A stretch of 64,000 nt of DNA from Pelomonas parva (GTDB lineage Bacteria; Pseudomonadota; Gammaproteobacteria; Burkholderiales; Burkholderiaceae_C), in the NCBI RefSeq assembly GCF_043555835.1, contig NZ_JBIGHV010000002.1, positions 558,001-622,000 of the forward strand, read 5' to 3'. Made by a program: the position numbers and the translations under genes. The notes under the pieces were generated by a model. The model was given only the letters and a program-made list of their open reading frames with translations. It was not told the DNA's origin and searched no databases. Every line of letters begins with the position of its first letter. Position 1 is the first letter of the stretch. Shown here one piece after another: positions 23,401-33,344 of the stretch.

Positions 23401-26400
23401 TGGGCACCGGTGCGGGCGGTGTGGGTGCCGTTGGGGCGGGCGTTGGGGCGGCTGGCGGTGTCGGGACCGGGGTCGTCACCTCGCCCGGCCGCGTCGGCGG
23501 GCTGGGCGGCAGGCTGCCCTGCGTTGTGTCGTTGCCATTGCCGGCCGAGGTGTTGCCGGCTTGTTCGGCGTTCTCGGCAGTCGCTCCGGTGTTGGCGGCC
23601 TTGGCAAGGCCGGTTCCGGTCGTCGCAGCTGTGGATGCTGATGCCGCCGGGCCGTTGGCTGGATGGGTTGTCGGTGGCGTCGGGGGCAGCTTGTCGCCCG
23701 TGCTTTCGTTGCCGTTGCCGGTGGAAGGGACAGTCGGCGCCGGTGGCGGGGTTGGAACAGGCGTGGGCGCCGGCGGTGGCGCGGGCACCGGAGTGGGCGC
23801 GGGGGGCGGCACCGGGACCGGCGTCGGTGCAGGTGGTGGTGTGGGAACCGGCGTTGGCGTTGGTGCCTGGCCAGGCGTCGTTGGCGGGGGCGGCGGCAGC
23901 TTGCCGCCCGTGCTCTCGTTGCCATTGCCCTCGGAAGGGACGGTCGGCGCGGGCGCGGGGCTGGGGGCCGGACTGGGCGGCGGCACGGGCACCGGAGTCG
24001 GCGCAGGAGGCGGCACCGGAACCGGCGTCGGTGCCGGTGGTGGCGTTGGAACAGGCGTGGGCGCTGGTGGTGGCGTTGGAACAGGCGTGGGCGCTGGTGG
24101 TGGTGTGGGAACGGGCGTGGGCGCAGGTGGCGGCACCGGGACCGGCGTCGGTGCCGGCGGCGGGGTTGGAACAGGCGTGGGCGCCGGCGGCGGCACGGGC
24201 ACCGGAGTTGGCGCCGGAGGCGGCACCGGGACCGGTGTGGGTGCCGGCGGTGGCGTCGGAACAGGCGTTGGCGCTGGCGGCGGTGTGGGAACCGGCGTGG
24301 GCGTTGGTGCCTGGCCCGGCGTGGTCGGCGGGGGCGGCGGCAGCGTGTCGCCGGTGCTCTCGTTGCCATTGCCGGCGGAAGGGACGGTGGGTGCGGGCGC
24401 GGGGCTGGGAGACGGACTGGGCGGCGGCACCGGGACCGGCGTCGGTGCTGGTGGTGGCACGGGGACCGGTGTGGGTGCCGGTGGTGGTGTCGGCACCGGT
24501 GTTGGTGCAGGGGGCGGCACCGGGACGGGTGTCGGTGCCGGCGGTGGCGTCGGAACCGGCGTGGGTGCTGGCGGCGGCGTGGGGACCGGCGTGGGCGTGG
24601 GTGCCTGGCCCGGAGTGGTCGGCGGGGGCGGCGGTAGCGTGTCGCCGGTGCTCTCGTTGCCATTGCCGGCGGACGGGACGGTCGGCGTCGGCGCGGGGCT
24701 GGGCGACGGGCTGGGCGGCGGCACGGGGACCGGTGTGGGTGCCGGTGGTGGTGTCGGAACTGGCGTGGGCGCTGGCGGCGGCGTGGGGACCGGCGTGGGC
24801 GCAGGTGCCTGGCCCGGCGTGGTCGGCGGAGGCGGCGGCAGCGTGCCGCCCGTGCTCTCGTTGCCATTGCCGTTGGACGGGACGGTGGGCGTCGGCGCGG
24901 GGCTGGGCGACGGACTGGGCGGTGGCACCGGGACCGGTGTCGGTGCCGGTGGAGGCGTCGGAACAGGCGTCGGCGCTGGCGGGGGCACCGGGACCGGCGT
25001 GGGCGTGGGCGCCTGGCCAGGCGTGGTGGGCGGGGGCGGCGGCAGCTTGCCCCCTGTGCTCTCGTTGCCATTGCCCTCGGAAGGGACGGTTGGTGCGGGC
25101 GAGGGCGCGGGGCTGGGCGACGGACTGGGCGGTGGCACAGGAACCGGCGTCGGCGCCGGCGCCGGTGGCGGCGTGGGCACGGGCGTCGGCGCAGGCGGCG
25201 GCGTGGGGACCGGCGCGGGCGCTGGCGGCGGTGTCGGGACGGGCGTGGGCGTCGGTGCCGGCGGTGGCACGGGCGCTGGCGGTGGGGGTGGTGGGCTGGC
25301 CGGGGCGTCGAGGTTCTCGGGCTCCTGGCTCAGCACGGGGTGGCCGGTCGTGTAGACCTTGGCGCCGATGTTGCTCAGCACCACGTCGCCGGCCGAGGCG
25401 ATGCGTATGTCGCCCGTGGTCGAGCGCACGGGCACGGTGGGCGGCGTTTCGTTGAAGCTCGCCGGTCGACCGATGAGGAGCTGGCTGTCGGTGGCGCCGT
25501 GGCGCGTGGCGAGCAGGTCGGCGGAGGTCAGGTCGGCGCCCGCCACCAGGCGCAGGCTGCCGGCGCGGCCGCTGACGGCGACCCAGTCGTCCAGCGCGGT
25601 GCTGGCGCTGCCGTTGGGCGACTGGAAGCCGGCGCTCAGGCCGTGGGTGATCTCAAGCTTGCCGGCGGCGCGCAGCGTGATCGAGGTTTCGCCGGCATGC
25701 GGCATGGCTTCGCGATCGGCCTTGACGAGCAGCGGCAGGTTCCAGTCGACGCCCAGGCGCATGTCGCCGCTGGACTGCAGCTCGGCACCGGCGCGCACAC
25801 GCATGCGTGGCTGCAGGGCGCCGGGCGCCTGGCTGGGCTGCAACGAGCTCAGGCGCTGCGAGATGGATTCGGCCTGGGCTTCGAGGAAGGCGCGGCTCTC
25901 GTGGTCGACAAGTGCGGTGCCGAAGCTGCCGGGGATGGGGCCGGGGGGCGGCGTGGGCGCTGGTGCCGGCGCGGGAGTGGGTGCTGGCGCGGGGCCTGCC
26001 GAGCCGGGCGGCAGCTGGTCGCGCGTGGAGTCGTTGCCGTTGCCGGCCGAGGGTTCGGTCGCGCTGCTGGCGGTCAGTGCCATGGCTTGCGCGCCGGCAG
26101 CGGCAGGCTGCAGCGGCGGTGCTGGGGGCAGCTGGTTGCGCGTGCTGTCGTTCTCGCTGGGCGGGATGACGGGGCCGGGTACCGGGGTGGGCGAGGGCGC
26201 CGGTGCGGGGCTGGGCGCAGGGCTGGGCGCGGGAACGGGCGCCGGGGTGGGTGCCGGTGTTGGCGCCGGGGCAGGCGCACTGCCGATGCCGATCTCGGTG
26301 ACGCCGTGGTAGACCTTGACGGCCTCCACGTCCACCAGGGCCACGCCGCGTATTTCGGCGGCGATGGGCTTGATGCGCACCTCGTTGCCCACGCCGCTGC

Positions 26401-29400
26401 CGTCCTCGGCCAGGCCTTCTCGGCTGGCGCGCAGCAGCAGGCTGCCGTGCTGGGCGGCGCTGCGGCCACGGGTGTCGATCAGCGCACCGGCGCCCAGGTC
26501 GATCTGGCCGGCCGTGCTGTGGATCTCCACGTCGCCGCCCTGGCCGGCCGGGCTGCTGGCCCGCAGTTGGGCGCCGCCGAGCAGGGTCAGGTCTTGACCC
26601 GCCGCCAGCACGATGCTGCCGGCATCGCCGCGCGTGCTGCTGCTGTTGAGCACACCGGCGATGTCCAGCTTGCCGGCGTCGCTGACGAGGCGGATTTCGC
26701 TGGCGGCAAGCGTGGTGCCGGCGGCCAGCAGCTGGTCGCCGCTGCGGTTGCGCACGCTGACGAGCTGGCCGAACTCGCCGCTGTTCAGGCGCGAGGCCAG
26801 GGCGGCGAGGTCCACCGCGTCGCGGCTGTCGAGCAGCAGGCTGGCGGCGTCGCCCTGGGTGTTGCCGGCCGCAGTGGCCGCGCCGCGCAAACTGCCGGCG
26901 ATGTCGATTCGGCCCTGAGCGGCGGTGATGCTGAGCGTGCCGGCGTCGCCACCGGGCGCGGCCGAGACGTCGAGCAGCGAGCCCGCGTCGGCGCTGATGT
27001 TGCCGGTGCGGCTTTGCAGGTTGAGGCTGCCTGCGGCCAGCGCGATGTCGCTGCCGGCGAGTTTGACGGTCTGGCCGGCGACGCTGGTGATGGCGCTGGG
27101 CGCCAGGTGCAGCAGGCCACTGCTGCTCAGGTCGACGCGGCCGCCGCGCAGTTCGATGCGGCCGGCCTGCTCGATGCTGGCGGCGTCTATGGCCAGCCGG
27201 CCGCCCGGCTGCTGCTGGGCGGTGGTTGCGGCAGTGGGCGCGCCGTTGCTGGCCAGGCGGAAGGCGCCATCGGCGCGGATGCGGGTGTCGGCCTTGCCGG
27301 CATGCCCCAGCAGCGGGGCCGTCACGTTCAGGTGGCTCTGGGCGGAGAACTCGCCCGTGCCCTGCAGCCAGGCGGCCTCGCCCGCCTGCCAGGTGGTGGT
27401 CGATGCAGCGCTGTGCTGGGCTCCGCCGGCCAGCGTCAGCGTGCGGTCGGCCTGCAGCGTCAACTGCCCGGCGCGGTTGTCGGTGCCGGGGGCGACGCCG
27501 CTGCGGTTGGCCAGCACCAGGTCGCCGGCCTTCACGACGGCCTCGCCCAGCGTCGGGGCCAGCAGCAGCGGCGCGTCCAGCGTCAGGCGCCGTGGCTGCA
27601 GCTCGCCGAGGCTGTTGCCGGCCGCGAAGGCGATGCTGGAGTAGCTGCGCAGCGTTAGGTCGGCATTGCTGCCCTGGCCGCTCAGACCGCTCAGCCACGT
27701 CGGGTCCAGGCGCAGCCGGTTGGTGTCGGCGGGCAGGTTGCCCACGCTCAGCGCGCCGGCGCCCAGGGCCAGCGCCCCGGCCTGCAGGCCCAGCTCGCTG
27801 CCGATGGTGGCCCGGCCGGAGCTGTCCAGCGCGATGGCGCCGCTGCCGGCGGCCAGCTTGACCTGGCTGCCGATCTCCAGCAGGCCGCTGAAGTCCGGCG
27901 GCGTGCTGCGCAGCAGCTCGGCCCGGGCTTCGCTGCTGACGCGCAGGGCGGCGCCATCGCCGCTGACGCGGTATTGCCAGGGGGTGGACGAAGCCAGGCT
28001 GGTCGTCGGCGCGCTGGCGGTCAGCGTGCTGCCATCACCCAGCGTCAACGTGTCGCGCGCTGCCAGGGTCAGGTCTTGCGCCGACAACACCGTGCCGGCG
28101 GCCACGCGCAGCTCGCGCGCCTGCACGTCCAGCGGCAGCGCATCCAGCGCGGCGCCGGTGCCGGGCCGGGCGCCCAGCACCAGGCTCTGGGCGCCGAGCT
28201 GGTGCAGTTCGGCGGCGTTGAGCAGCAGCGTCTGGCTGTCGCCCGCGGCGAGCTGGCCGCCCACCTGGATCTGCTCAGCGGCGATGTAGACCTCGGCACC
28301 TCGGCCCGGCACGGCGGCGGCCGCGCCTTCCTGCAGGCTGCCGACGGCGCCGCGCAGCGTGGCCGCGATGGCCATTTGCTGGCCGGCCAGCACCAGGCGG
28401 CCGGCGTCGCGGGCGCCGGCGGGCACGGCGCTGCCGGCCTTGCTGGCGTTGGCGGCGAATTGCGCGTCGAAGTCGGTCAGGCGGATCTCGGCGCGCTTAC
28501 GGGCCTGGGCGGAGGTCTCCAGCGTCCAGGCGCCGGGCAGCGCGGCCTGCAAGCCGGTGCCGGCGTCGGCCAGGCGGGCGCCGATGAGCTGGCTGCCGTC
28601 GACCTGGGTGATGGCCGTGCCCAGGGCTGCAACAGTGCCGCTGGCGGGGCGGATCAGGTAGGTGCCGTCCAGCACGGCATAGCGCGCGGGCAGCAGCGTG
28701 TAGCGGCCGGCGGGCACGGCGGCGCCCTCGCCGATGATGATCTCGCGGCCCAGGGCCGGCGTGGCGGCGGCCAGCGATGGGTCCCACAGGCCTTGCAGCT
28801 GGCGGCCAGGCAGCAGCGCGAAGGCGCCGTCGCTGCCGGTGAACACGTCGCGCGAGCCGCCCGGGCCGGGCACGAACTGCCAGCCCTTGAGCTCGCCACC
28901 GCCGCTGAGGTCGACGGTAGCGCCGGCCTGCAGCTCCTGGCGCGGCGACTCCAGCGTCACCGACTTGGCCAGCGGCGTGGTCAGTGCAGTGTCACGGTTA
29001 CTGGGCGCCAACCAGGTGCTGCCGTTGAACTCGCCGAACAGCAGCGTCTGGCCGGCACCGCTGACCGAGGTCTCGCTGCCGGCCGCCAGCGTCAACTGCT
29101 CGCTGGCCTGCAGGCTGATGCTGCCAAAGGGCGCGCGCAGTACGCCGCCTTGCTCGATCTGCGCGGCCTTGATCGTCAGCTGGCCACCGGCGCTGGCAGG
29201 TTGGTCGGTGGGCTTGCTGGTCGCCGAGATGCTGACGAGGCGGCCGGTGGCGTCGAGGGTGAAGGGGGTGTCGGTGGCCGGGTAGATCTGGGCTGCGCGC
29301 AGGCTCAGGTCGGCCTGGGTCTGCAGCAGGCCGGCGCGGTCGGGGTCGCCGAAGGTGGCGGCCTGCAGGCGCAGGTCCTGCCGCGCCGTGACCGACAGCT

Positions 29401-32400
29401 TGCCCACGCCCTGGGTGACGAGGCGGTCGGCCAGCACGACGTTGTTGCCGGCCAGGTTCAGCGTGGCGCTGCCGCCTTGTGCGGTGGGCAGGTCGCGCCT
29501 GGCGCCGCCGGTGTCGATACGGGCCTGCTGGTTGCGCCAGGTCAGGTTGGCCGCCGTCAGCGAAGCCGCTGCAGTGCCGCTTTGTGACAGACGCGGCGCG
29601 TCCAGCGTCAGGTGGCGGTCGACGGAGAAGTTGACGCCATCGGCGATGCGCAGCCCGTCTTGCGCGGCCAGCGTCACATCGGCCGCGCCGCTGGCGGTGA
29701 TCTGCGCGGCAGAGATGGCGGCGCTGGCCTGGTCCAGGCCTGTGGGCGCGGCGAGGGCGTCTGTTTGCAGGCCGGCGCTGGCCTGGCCGGGCTGCGCGGT
29801 GAGCTGCAGCTCGCGCACGGGCGGCAGCGCGCCGGCGGTGTCGCGAGCCCCCGAAGTCAGCGCCACCGAGAGGCGGCCGCCGGCTTGGCTGGCGTTGCCA
29901 CCCGCAGCGCTGAACTGGCCTTCCAGCAGCATCGCGCCATTGCCGCTGAAGGCCAGGCTGCCACCGCTGCTGGCCACCGTCTGGCGCGAGGTCGTGATGG
30001 CACCGGCTTCGCGCAGCGAAACGTCCAGCTCGCCGACGGCGCCGTCCAGCTTGATCTGCGCGCCTTGCTGCCAGACGAGGCTGCCCGCCAGGCCGCCGCT
30101 GACGGCCGCGTTGACGCTGCCGCCGGCCAGCATCTGGCCGCGCTGCAAGCCGTCGTTGCTGGGCGTCAGCAGCCGTGTGCCCGCCACGTCGATGACGCTC
30201 TGCGAGCCCAGCCACAGGGACTGGGCAATCGCCTCGTCGCCGGCACCGGCATTGCGCGCCACGTTGAAGCCGACCGAGCCACCGGGCGCCTTGACGCTGC
30301 CGCGCCAGTCCAGCGCCGTGCGCGCCTCCAGCTGCAGGCTGGCTTGCGGGCGCAGCACGATGCTGGCGCCGGCGGCGGCCGTCAGCCGGCCTTCGCTGCG
30401 GCCCGCGCCCAGGCCGCTGGAGCGCAGGCTCAGGTTGACGACCGGCGGCAGGCTGTTGGCGGCTTGGCCGATGCGCATCGCCTCGGCGGCCGGCGAGCCG
30501 CTGGCTAGTTGCGTGGCGTCGGCCTTCGCAACCCAGGTCGTGACGACGGGTTCGAGGCGTGCGTTGGCGCCCAGGTCCAGGAACTGCCGGCCGTCCAGCG
30601 CAAAGCTGGCGAAGCCGCCCTGGTTGAAGAAGTCATTGCCGAGGTTGAGGTCGGCCGCGCGGTCACTACCGATGCCAATACTCTGCGTCGTCAGCGCCAG
30701 CGAGGCGCCGCGCTGCATCGAGTAGCCGCTGAAGCTGCCAGCCAGGTTCAGGCGCCGCTGATCGCGGTCGTTGGAGAAGCTGCCCAGGCCGGCCGACAGC
30801 GCGAGGCTGCCGCCATTGCCGCCGCGCACCGTGCCGCTGGCATCGACCCAGGCGCCGCCCGAGACGTTCAACGCCGACCCGGCGGCCGTGCTGACGCTGC
30901 CCCGGCTGCTGAGCTGGATGCTGCCGCCGCCCGTGCCCGCGGCCGAACCGACGCCGCCGTCCAGCGGCGCATTGGTCCAGACACCGGAGGCATCGATGCG
31001 GGCGCCCGCGCCCACCTCGATGCTGCCGCCATCCAGGCTGCGTGCCAGCAGGCTGCCGCCGGGCAGGCGGATGCTGCTGCCCAGGCGCACGCTGCCGCGC
31101 TCGGAGTCCAGCTCCAGGCTAGCCAGCAGCGGCAGGTTCAGGCTGGCGCCAGCCGGCAGGTCGAGGTCGCCCAGGGCCGCGATCTGGATGCGGCCGAAGC
31201 CGCCTTGCTCGATCTGCGCCAGCGACAGCTCGGCGCCGGCCTCGCTGGCGCTGGCCTTGATGGCTAGGCTTTGCAGCACGGCACCGGCGTAGCTGATGGA
31301 GCCGAAGTCGTTGCCGTGGCGAGGCGCGCCCAGCGTCAGGCCGCCGAGGGCGGCGCGGCTGTCCAGGCCCATGAGCTGGCGGCGGCCCTGGGTGCTCTGG
31401 CCGCCCAGCTCGCCCAGCAGGCTCAGGCGCGGCGAGACGATGCTGATGGTGCCGGCATCGCGGCCCTCGACATAGCCGGCCTCCACGCGCGCGCTGCCGG
31501 TCAGGCCGTAGGCGACGCTGGCGCCGTTGCGCCTCCAGCCGCTCCTGTTGACGAAGGCATTGCTGATGCCGCTGTAGACGAGGTCCTTGGGCGCCGTGTT
31601 CAGCGTGTAGACCTGGCCGCTCTGGGCGGTCAGCAGCGTCGGGCTGACGGTGGCCTCGCTGACCGTCACGCGGCCGCCGCTCACGTCCAGCTTGGCGCCG
31701 GTGGCGACATGGACCGTGCCGCCCGAGACGATGCTGAGCGTGCCGCCGGCCGACAGCCGCTCGCTGGCGCTGCGCTGCAGGCCGCTGCGGTAGCTGGCCA
31801 GGTCGCCCAGGATGTCGGACGCGGCGCGCACATCCAGCGTGACCTTGTTCTTGAACAGCAGGCCGTCCTTCTGCAGCGGCGCGTCCTTCAGGTCGTTGCT
31901 GCCGAGCAGCTCGGTGGTCACGAAGTAGCGCGAGGCGCTCACCGTCGTGTCGGTTGTGCCGGACAGGTCGATGCGGGCGCCGGCGTCGATGCTGAGGTTG
32001 CCACCGTCCGGGATGAAGGTCTGGGTGACGCCGGGGGCGGTGTCGTACGCAGGCGTCTGCGTCGCGCGCAGCGTGGCCTGGGCGCCGGGCGCGACGATGC
32101 TGGCGCCGCCCTGCAGATGGATGTCGGCGCCGGACAGCGCCAGGCGCGAGGCGGTGAAGCCCGCATTGCCGTCCGAGGTCAGCGGCTTGCCGTCGGCGCC
32201 CAGGTCGTCGGGCCGGATGGTGATCTCGCTGCCTGTGCCCAGCACCAACTGGCCGCCCACGCGGGCGCGCTTGTACTGCGGGTCGGAGGGCACCAGGCTG
32301 CCGGTGGCGTTGCCCTGAGCCAGCAGCAGGATGGAGCCGTTCTGCGACACGCTGGTCGTCGCCGAGATGCGGCCCGACTGGTTGACGGCCATGCCGACCA

Positions 32401-33340
32401 GCGTTGCGTTGCCGCGCGGCGTCGCGATCTCGCCGCTGGTTGCGTTGGTCACCGTGCCGTCGCCGGCCGTGCCCAGGTCGGCCCGGCCCACCTCCACCAA
32501 CAGGCCGCGCAGCGCGGGCACATTGGGGTTGGACTCGGAGGCATACACCTTCTGGGCGGTCGGCGCGTCGGTGGGCAGGCGCAGATAGGCCTCGGCGCCC
32601 GCCGCGAGCACGGTTTGGCCGCCTGGCGTGGCGAGCTTGCCGGCGTTGTCCACCTGTTTGGCGAACAGGAAGATGCGCCCGCCCTCGGCGCTGGTCAGCG
32701 TGGCGCCGGCGTCGACGCGCACGAAGCTTTTGTCGAACAGCGACGCGGTGTTGTCGGGGTCGAAGCTGTAGCGGAAGGCCGGGTCGGGCCCGAGCACATT
32801 GGCCGAGAAGCCGACCTTGAAGTCGTCGTCGCGCGGGCTCAGCGTCGTCGCGATCAGGCTGCCCACGTTGACCTGGGCACCGCCGCCGAACAGGATGCCG
32901 TTGCGGTTGTAGAGGATGAGCTCGCCGCCGTTGGTGGCCTTGAGGCTGCCGTAGATCTGGCTGGGGTTGGCGTCGTGGATGCGGTTGAGCGCGCTGGCGC
33001 CGCCGGCCGGCATGTCGAAGGTGACCGAGCTGGACTCGCCGATGTTGAAGCTGGCCCAGTTGTAGATGGCGCGCTGGCTGCTCTGCAGCACGCTCATGTC
33101 CTGGCCACCGCGGCTGTTGGGCGTGACCACTGGAGCGGTCCTGCCGCTGCCGTAGACGCGCCAGCCGGCGGCCGACTTGGGCACGGGGATGGCGCTCGGA
33201 GCCGGCCGGGTCTGCGCATCGGCCTGCCAGGGCATGACGGCGGCGAGCGCCACGACCAGCGGCTTCAGCAGGGCATGGCCGGCATGGGGCCAGGGCGGCG
33301 AGGCCAGGGAGGCGGGCGGGTGGTCGGCTATGCGTGTCAT
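20474..33340 (-). CDS. giant FHA-like two-partner secretion adhesin (TpsA)
   Basis: A 4288-residue exoprotein. An extended signal peptide ends near WQADAQ. The TPS/haemagglutination domain (about 45-165) has NRNGILFGGGAQVNVGSLIA, the usual secretion motif. A long right-handed beta-helix region reaches about residue 2350. Two Pro-rich zones (about 2355-2475 and 2675-3325) carry nine GNGNESTGxxLPP-like islands between PVPTPPPAPTP repeats. More beta-helix and a conserved C-terminal region of about 900 residues (probably the DUF3739-type end, unverified) follow. The end is basic (KKKRRKRR) then LLLEFLGFGSS. Exported by the TpsB encoded just upstream; probable adhesin or biofilm factor. Confidence 0.93.
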   Translation of the reverse strand: MTRIADHPPASLASPPWPHAGHALLKPLVVALAAVMPWQADAQTRPAPSAIPVPKSAAGWRVYGSGRTAPVVTPNSRGGQDMSVLQSSQRAIYNWASFNIGESSSVTFDMPAGGASALNRIHDANPSQIYGSLKATNGGELILYNRNGILFGGGAQVNVGSLIATTLSPRDDDFKVGFSANVLGPDPAFRYSFDPDNTASLFDKSFVRVDAGATLTSAEGGRIFLFAKQVDNAGKLATPGGQTVLAAGAEAYLRLPTDAPTAQKVYASESNPNVPALRGLLVEVGRADLGTAGDGTVTNATSGEIATPRGNATLVGMAVNQSGRISATTSVSQNGSILLLAQGNATGSLVPSDPQYKRARVGGQLVLGTGSEITIRPDDLGADGKPLTSDGNAGFTASRLALSGADIHLQGGASIVAPGAQATLRATQTPAYDTAPGVTQTFIPDGGNLSIDAGARIDLSGTTDTTVSASRYFVTTELLGSNDLKDAPLQKDGLLFKNKVTLDVRAASDILGDLASYRSGLQRSASERLSAGGTLSIVSGGTVHVATGAKLDVSGGRVTVSEATVSPTLLTAQSGQVYTLNTAPKDLVYSGISNAFVNRSGWRRNGASVAYGLTGSARVEAGYVEGRDAGTISIVSPRLSLLGELGGQSTQGRRQLMGLDSRAALGGLTLGAPRHGNDFGSISYAGAVLQSLAIKASASEAGAELSLAQIEQGGFGRIQIAALGDLDLPAGASLNLPLLASLELDSERGSVRLGSSIRLPGGSLLARSLDGGSIEVGAGARIDASGVWTNAPLDGGVGSAAGTGGGSIQLSSRGSVSTAAGSALNVSGGAWVDASGTVRGGNGGSLALSAGLGSFSNDRDQRRLNLAGSFSGYSMQRGASLALTTQSIGIGSDRAADLNLGNDFFNQGGFASFALDGRQFLDLGANARLEPVVTTWVAKADATQLASGSPAAEAMRIGQAANSLPPVVNLSLRSSGLGAGRSEGRLTAAAGASIVLRPQASLQLEARTALDWRGSVKAPGGSVGFNVARNAGAGDEAIAQSLWLGSQSVIDVAGTRLLTPSNDGLQRGQMLAGGSVNAAVSGGLAGSLVWQQGAQIKLDGAVGELDVSLREAGAITTSRQTVASSGGSLAFSGNGAMLLEGQFSAAGGNASQAGGRLSVALTSGARDTAGALPPVRELQLTAQPGQASAGLQTDALAAPTGLDQASAAISAAQITASGAADVTLAAQDGLRIADGVNFSVDRHLTLDAPRLSQSGTAAASLTAANLTWRNQQARIDTGGARRDLPTAQGGSATLNLAGNNVVLADRLVTQGVGKLSVTARQDLRLQAATFGDPDRAGLLQTQADLSLRAAQIYPATDTPFTLDATGRLVSISATSKPTDQPASAGGQLTIKAAQIEQGGVLRAPFGSISLQASEQLTLAAGSETSVSGAGQTLLFGEFNGSTWLAPSNRDTALTTPLAKSVTLESPRQELQAGATVDLSGGGELKGWQFVPGPGGSRDVFTGSDGAFALLPGRQLQGLWDPSLAAATPALGREIIIGEGAAVPAGRYTLLPARYAVLDGTYLIRPASGTVAALGTAITQVDGSQLIGARLADAGTGLQAALPGAWTLETSAQARKRAEIRLTDFDAQFAANASKAGSAVPAGARDAGRLVLAGQQMAIAATLRGAVGSLQEGAAAAVPGRGAEVYIAAEQIQVGGQLAAGDSQTLLLNAAELHQLGAQSLVLGARPGTGAALDALPLDVQARELRVAAGTVLSAQDLTLAARDTLTLGDGSTLTASAPTTSLASSTPWQYRVSGDGAALRVSSEARAELLRSTPPDFSGLLEIGSQVKLAAGSGAIALDSSGRATIGSELGLQAGALALGAGALSVGNLPADTNRLRLDPTWLSGLSGQGSNADLTLRSYSSIAFAAGNSLGELQPRRLTLDAPLLLAPTLGEAVVKAGDLVLANRSGVAPGTDNRAGQLTLQADRTLTLAGGAQHSAASTTTWQAGEAAWLQGTGEFSAQSHLNVTAPLLGHAGKADTRIRADGAFRLASNGAPTAATTAQQQPGGRLAIDAASIEQAGRIELRGGRVDLSSSGLLHLAPSAITSVAGQTVKLAGSDIALAAGSLNLQSRTGNISADAGSLLDVSAAPGGDAGTLSITAAQGRIDIAGSLRGAATAAGNTQGDAASLLLDSRDAVDLAALASRLNSGEFGQLVSVRNRSGDQLLAAGTTLAASEIRLVSDAGKLDIAGVLNSSSTRGDAGSIVLAAGQDLTLLGGAQLRASSPAGQGGDVEIHSTAGQIDLGAGALIDTRGRSAAQHGSLLLRASREGLAEDGSGVGNEVRIKPIAAEIRGVALVDVEAVKVYHGVTEIGIGSAPAPAPTPAPTPAPVPAPSPAPSPAPAPSPTPVPGPVIPPSENDSTRNQLPPAPPLQPAAAGAQAMALTASSATEPSAGNGNDSTRDQLPPGSAGPAPAPTPAPAPAPTPPPGPIPGSFGTALVDHESRAFLEAQAESISQRLSSLQPSQAPGALQPRMRVRAGAELQSSGDMRLGVDWNLPLLVKADREAMPHAGETSITLRAAGKLEITHGLSAGFQSPNGSASTALDDWVAVSGRAGSLRLVAGADLTSADLLATRHGATDSQLLIGRPASFNETPPTVPVRSTTGDIRIASAGDVVLSNIGAKVYTTGHPVLSQEPENLDAPASPPPPPPAPVPPPAPTPTPVPTPPPAPAPVPTPPPAPTPVPTPPPAPAPTPVPVPPPSPSPSPAPSPAPTVPSEGNGNESTGGKLPPPPPTTPGQAPTPTPVPVPPPAPTPVPTPPPAPTPVPVPPPSPSPSPAPTPTVPSNGNGNESTGGTLPPPPPTTPGQAPAPTPVPTPPPAPTPVPTPPPAPTPVPVPPPSPSPSPAPTPTVPSAGNGNESTGDTLPPPPPTTPGQAPTPTPVPTPPPAPTPVPTPPPAPTPVPVPPPAPTPVPTPPPAPTPVPVPPPAPTPVPVPPPSPSPSPAPAPTVPSAGNGNESTGDTLPPPPPTTPGQAPTPTPVPTPPPAPTPVPTPPPAPTPVPVPPPAPTPVPVPPPAPTPVPTPPPAPTPVPVPPPAPTPVPTPPPAPTPVPTPPPAPTPVPTPPPAPTPVPVPPPAPTPVPVPPPSPAPSPAPAPTVPSEGNGNESTGGKLPPPPPTTPGQAPTPTPVPTPPPAPTPVPVPPPAPTPVPAPPPAPTPVPTPPPAPTVPSTGNGNESTGDKLPPTPPTTHPANGPAASASTAATTGTGLAKAANTGATAENAEQAGNTSAGNGNDTTQGSLPPSPPTRPGEVTTPVPTPPAAPTPAPTAPTPPAPVPTPAPPPAEPDPIPAADANLGMDLSLLAPDLQAAGLSPFLARGGSISIKAGKDLKGAALGRTHDDVSQWWWRSGVDGMSPTAWWSRYDQFGQGIATFGGGHVSLTAGGNAVQVHAAAAGSGWRGLPDNDPAITATQVFQRGGGNVSLTAGGDVLGGRLFATGERLDVKAGGAVARDPADLQVSVDAGLQLLHLGTQVRVRTADGLDLAAVRDAGMTTTASANTLGLGGVLGGLSAGASLDLLSNTGELRLRGDAARSGGQPGSRDAAESLLPETLRVVAPGGDVTLDAALMQMPQRDARTEILASGSVTLTGLAVAAQANPLEVGLYNRDRLATLLGQPLSGLRPTRYADQEGVTPVDTAAQLDASDRSAVRIVAGEDVRVDSNIVSARPVQLEAGRDIVFRNGQKLSIQHQDWRVGSDGTPLQVREFSWLQAGRDQRGVAVEIAGPGELLVLAGRDIDLGQNSGLVALGGTRNSSLLPARGSDITVVAGLRGDGQDYRQAVREGFALLGSSGWTPARLASLYTALGGERTGFATLPAGEQLAALRELMGAATVDARIASYVRGLPARADAAEQRLRIAVLLGVEPGDAKVTDYAAKLASTNQPAWSELSEAQALKVFDQLPEAQRAGITTPLLTQRLSGMDDAGRHTLLAGLAGAKELGALGSYVRSLGGALATMSDAQALQAFEALPLQQQMPWLNQQLMAELQVSGAAAAALAGDERWRAYAPGYAAINSLFPIDALNARPSGEVRLPTSQIKTLQQGDIRLLAPGGGANAGELVASGSPKAPTELGLVTVNGGDIVAAVRNDFAVNQSRVFTLAKGDLLLWASAGNIDAGRGAKTVTGAPAPVLRLDDQGNLVFDTSGSFSGSGIAVLNADSNLFLFAPAGEINAGEAGIRSKGNATLAAERLVNAVDIQVGGKTSGGGKVDAQAPTIAAPSNATLAAASAGLSSGDSEDDEKKKRRKRRNLLLEFLGFGSS
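23370..25300 (-). repeat. nested Pro-rich coding repeats in tpsA
   Basis: About 1.9 kb of near-tandem 24-30 bp units encoding PTPVPTPPPA / PVPVPPPA, interrupted by longer units encoding GNGNESTGxxLPPPPPTTPGQ. Units are highly similar but not identical, so slippage or recombination should make the length variable between strains. The complementary strand gives a long but spurious Gly/Val/Ala-rich frame. Confidence 0.85.
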
Positions 33341-33344
33341 GGTC

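Noticed and set aside
23370..25300. Regular repeats that could suggest a CRISPR array
   Set aside because: Units have no constant spacers; they are in-frame Pro-rich codons within a single gene.
23163..25355. 730-residue Gly/Val/Ala-rich plus-strand frame resembling a PE-PGRS protein
   Set aside because: It is the complement of the tpsA Pro-rich repeats; the coding evidence is on the other strand.
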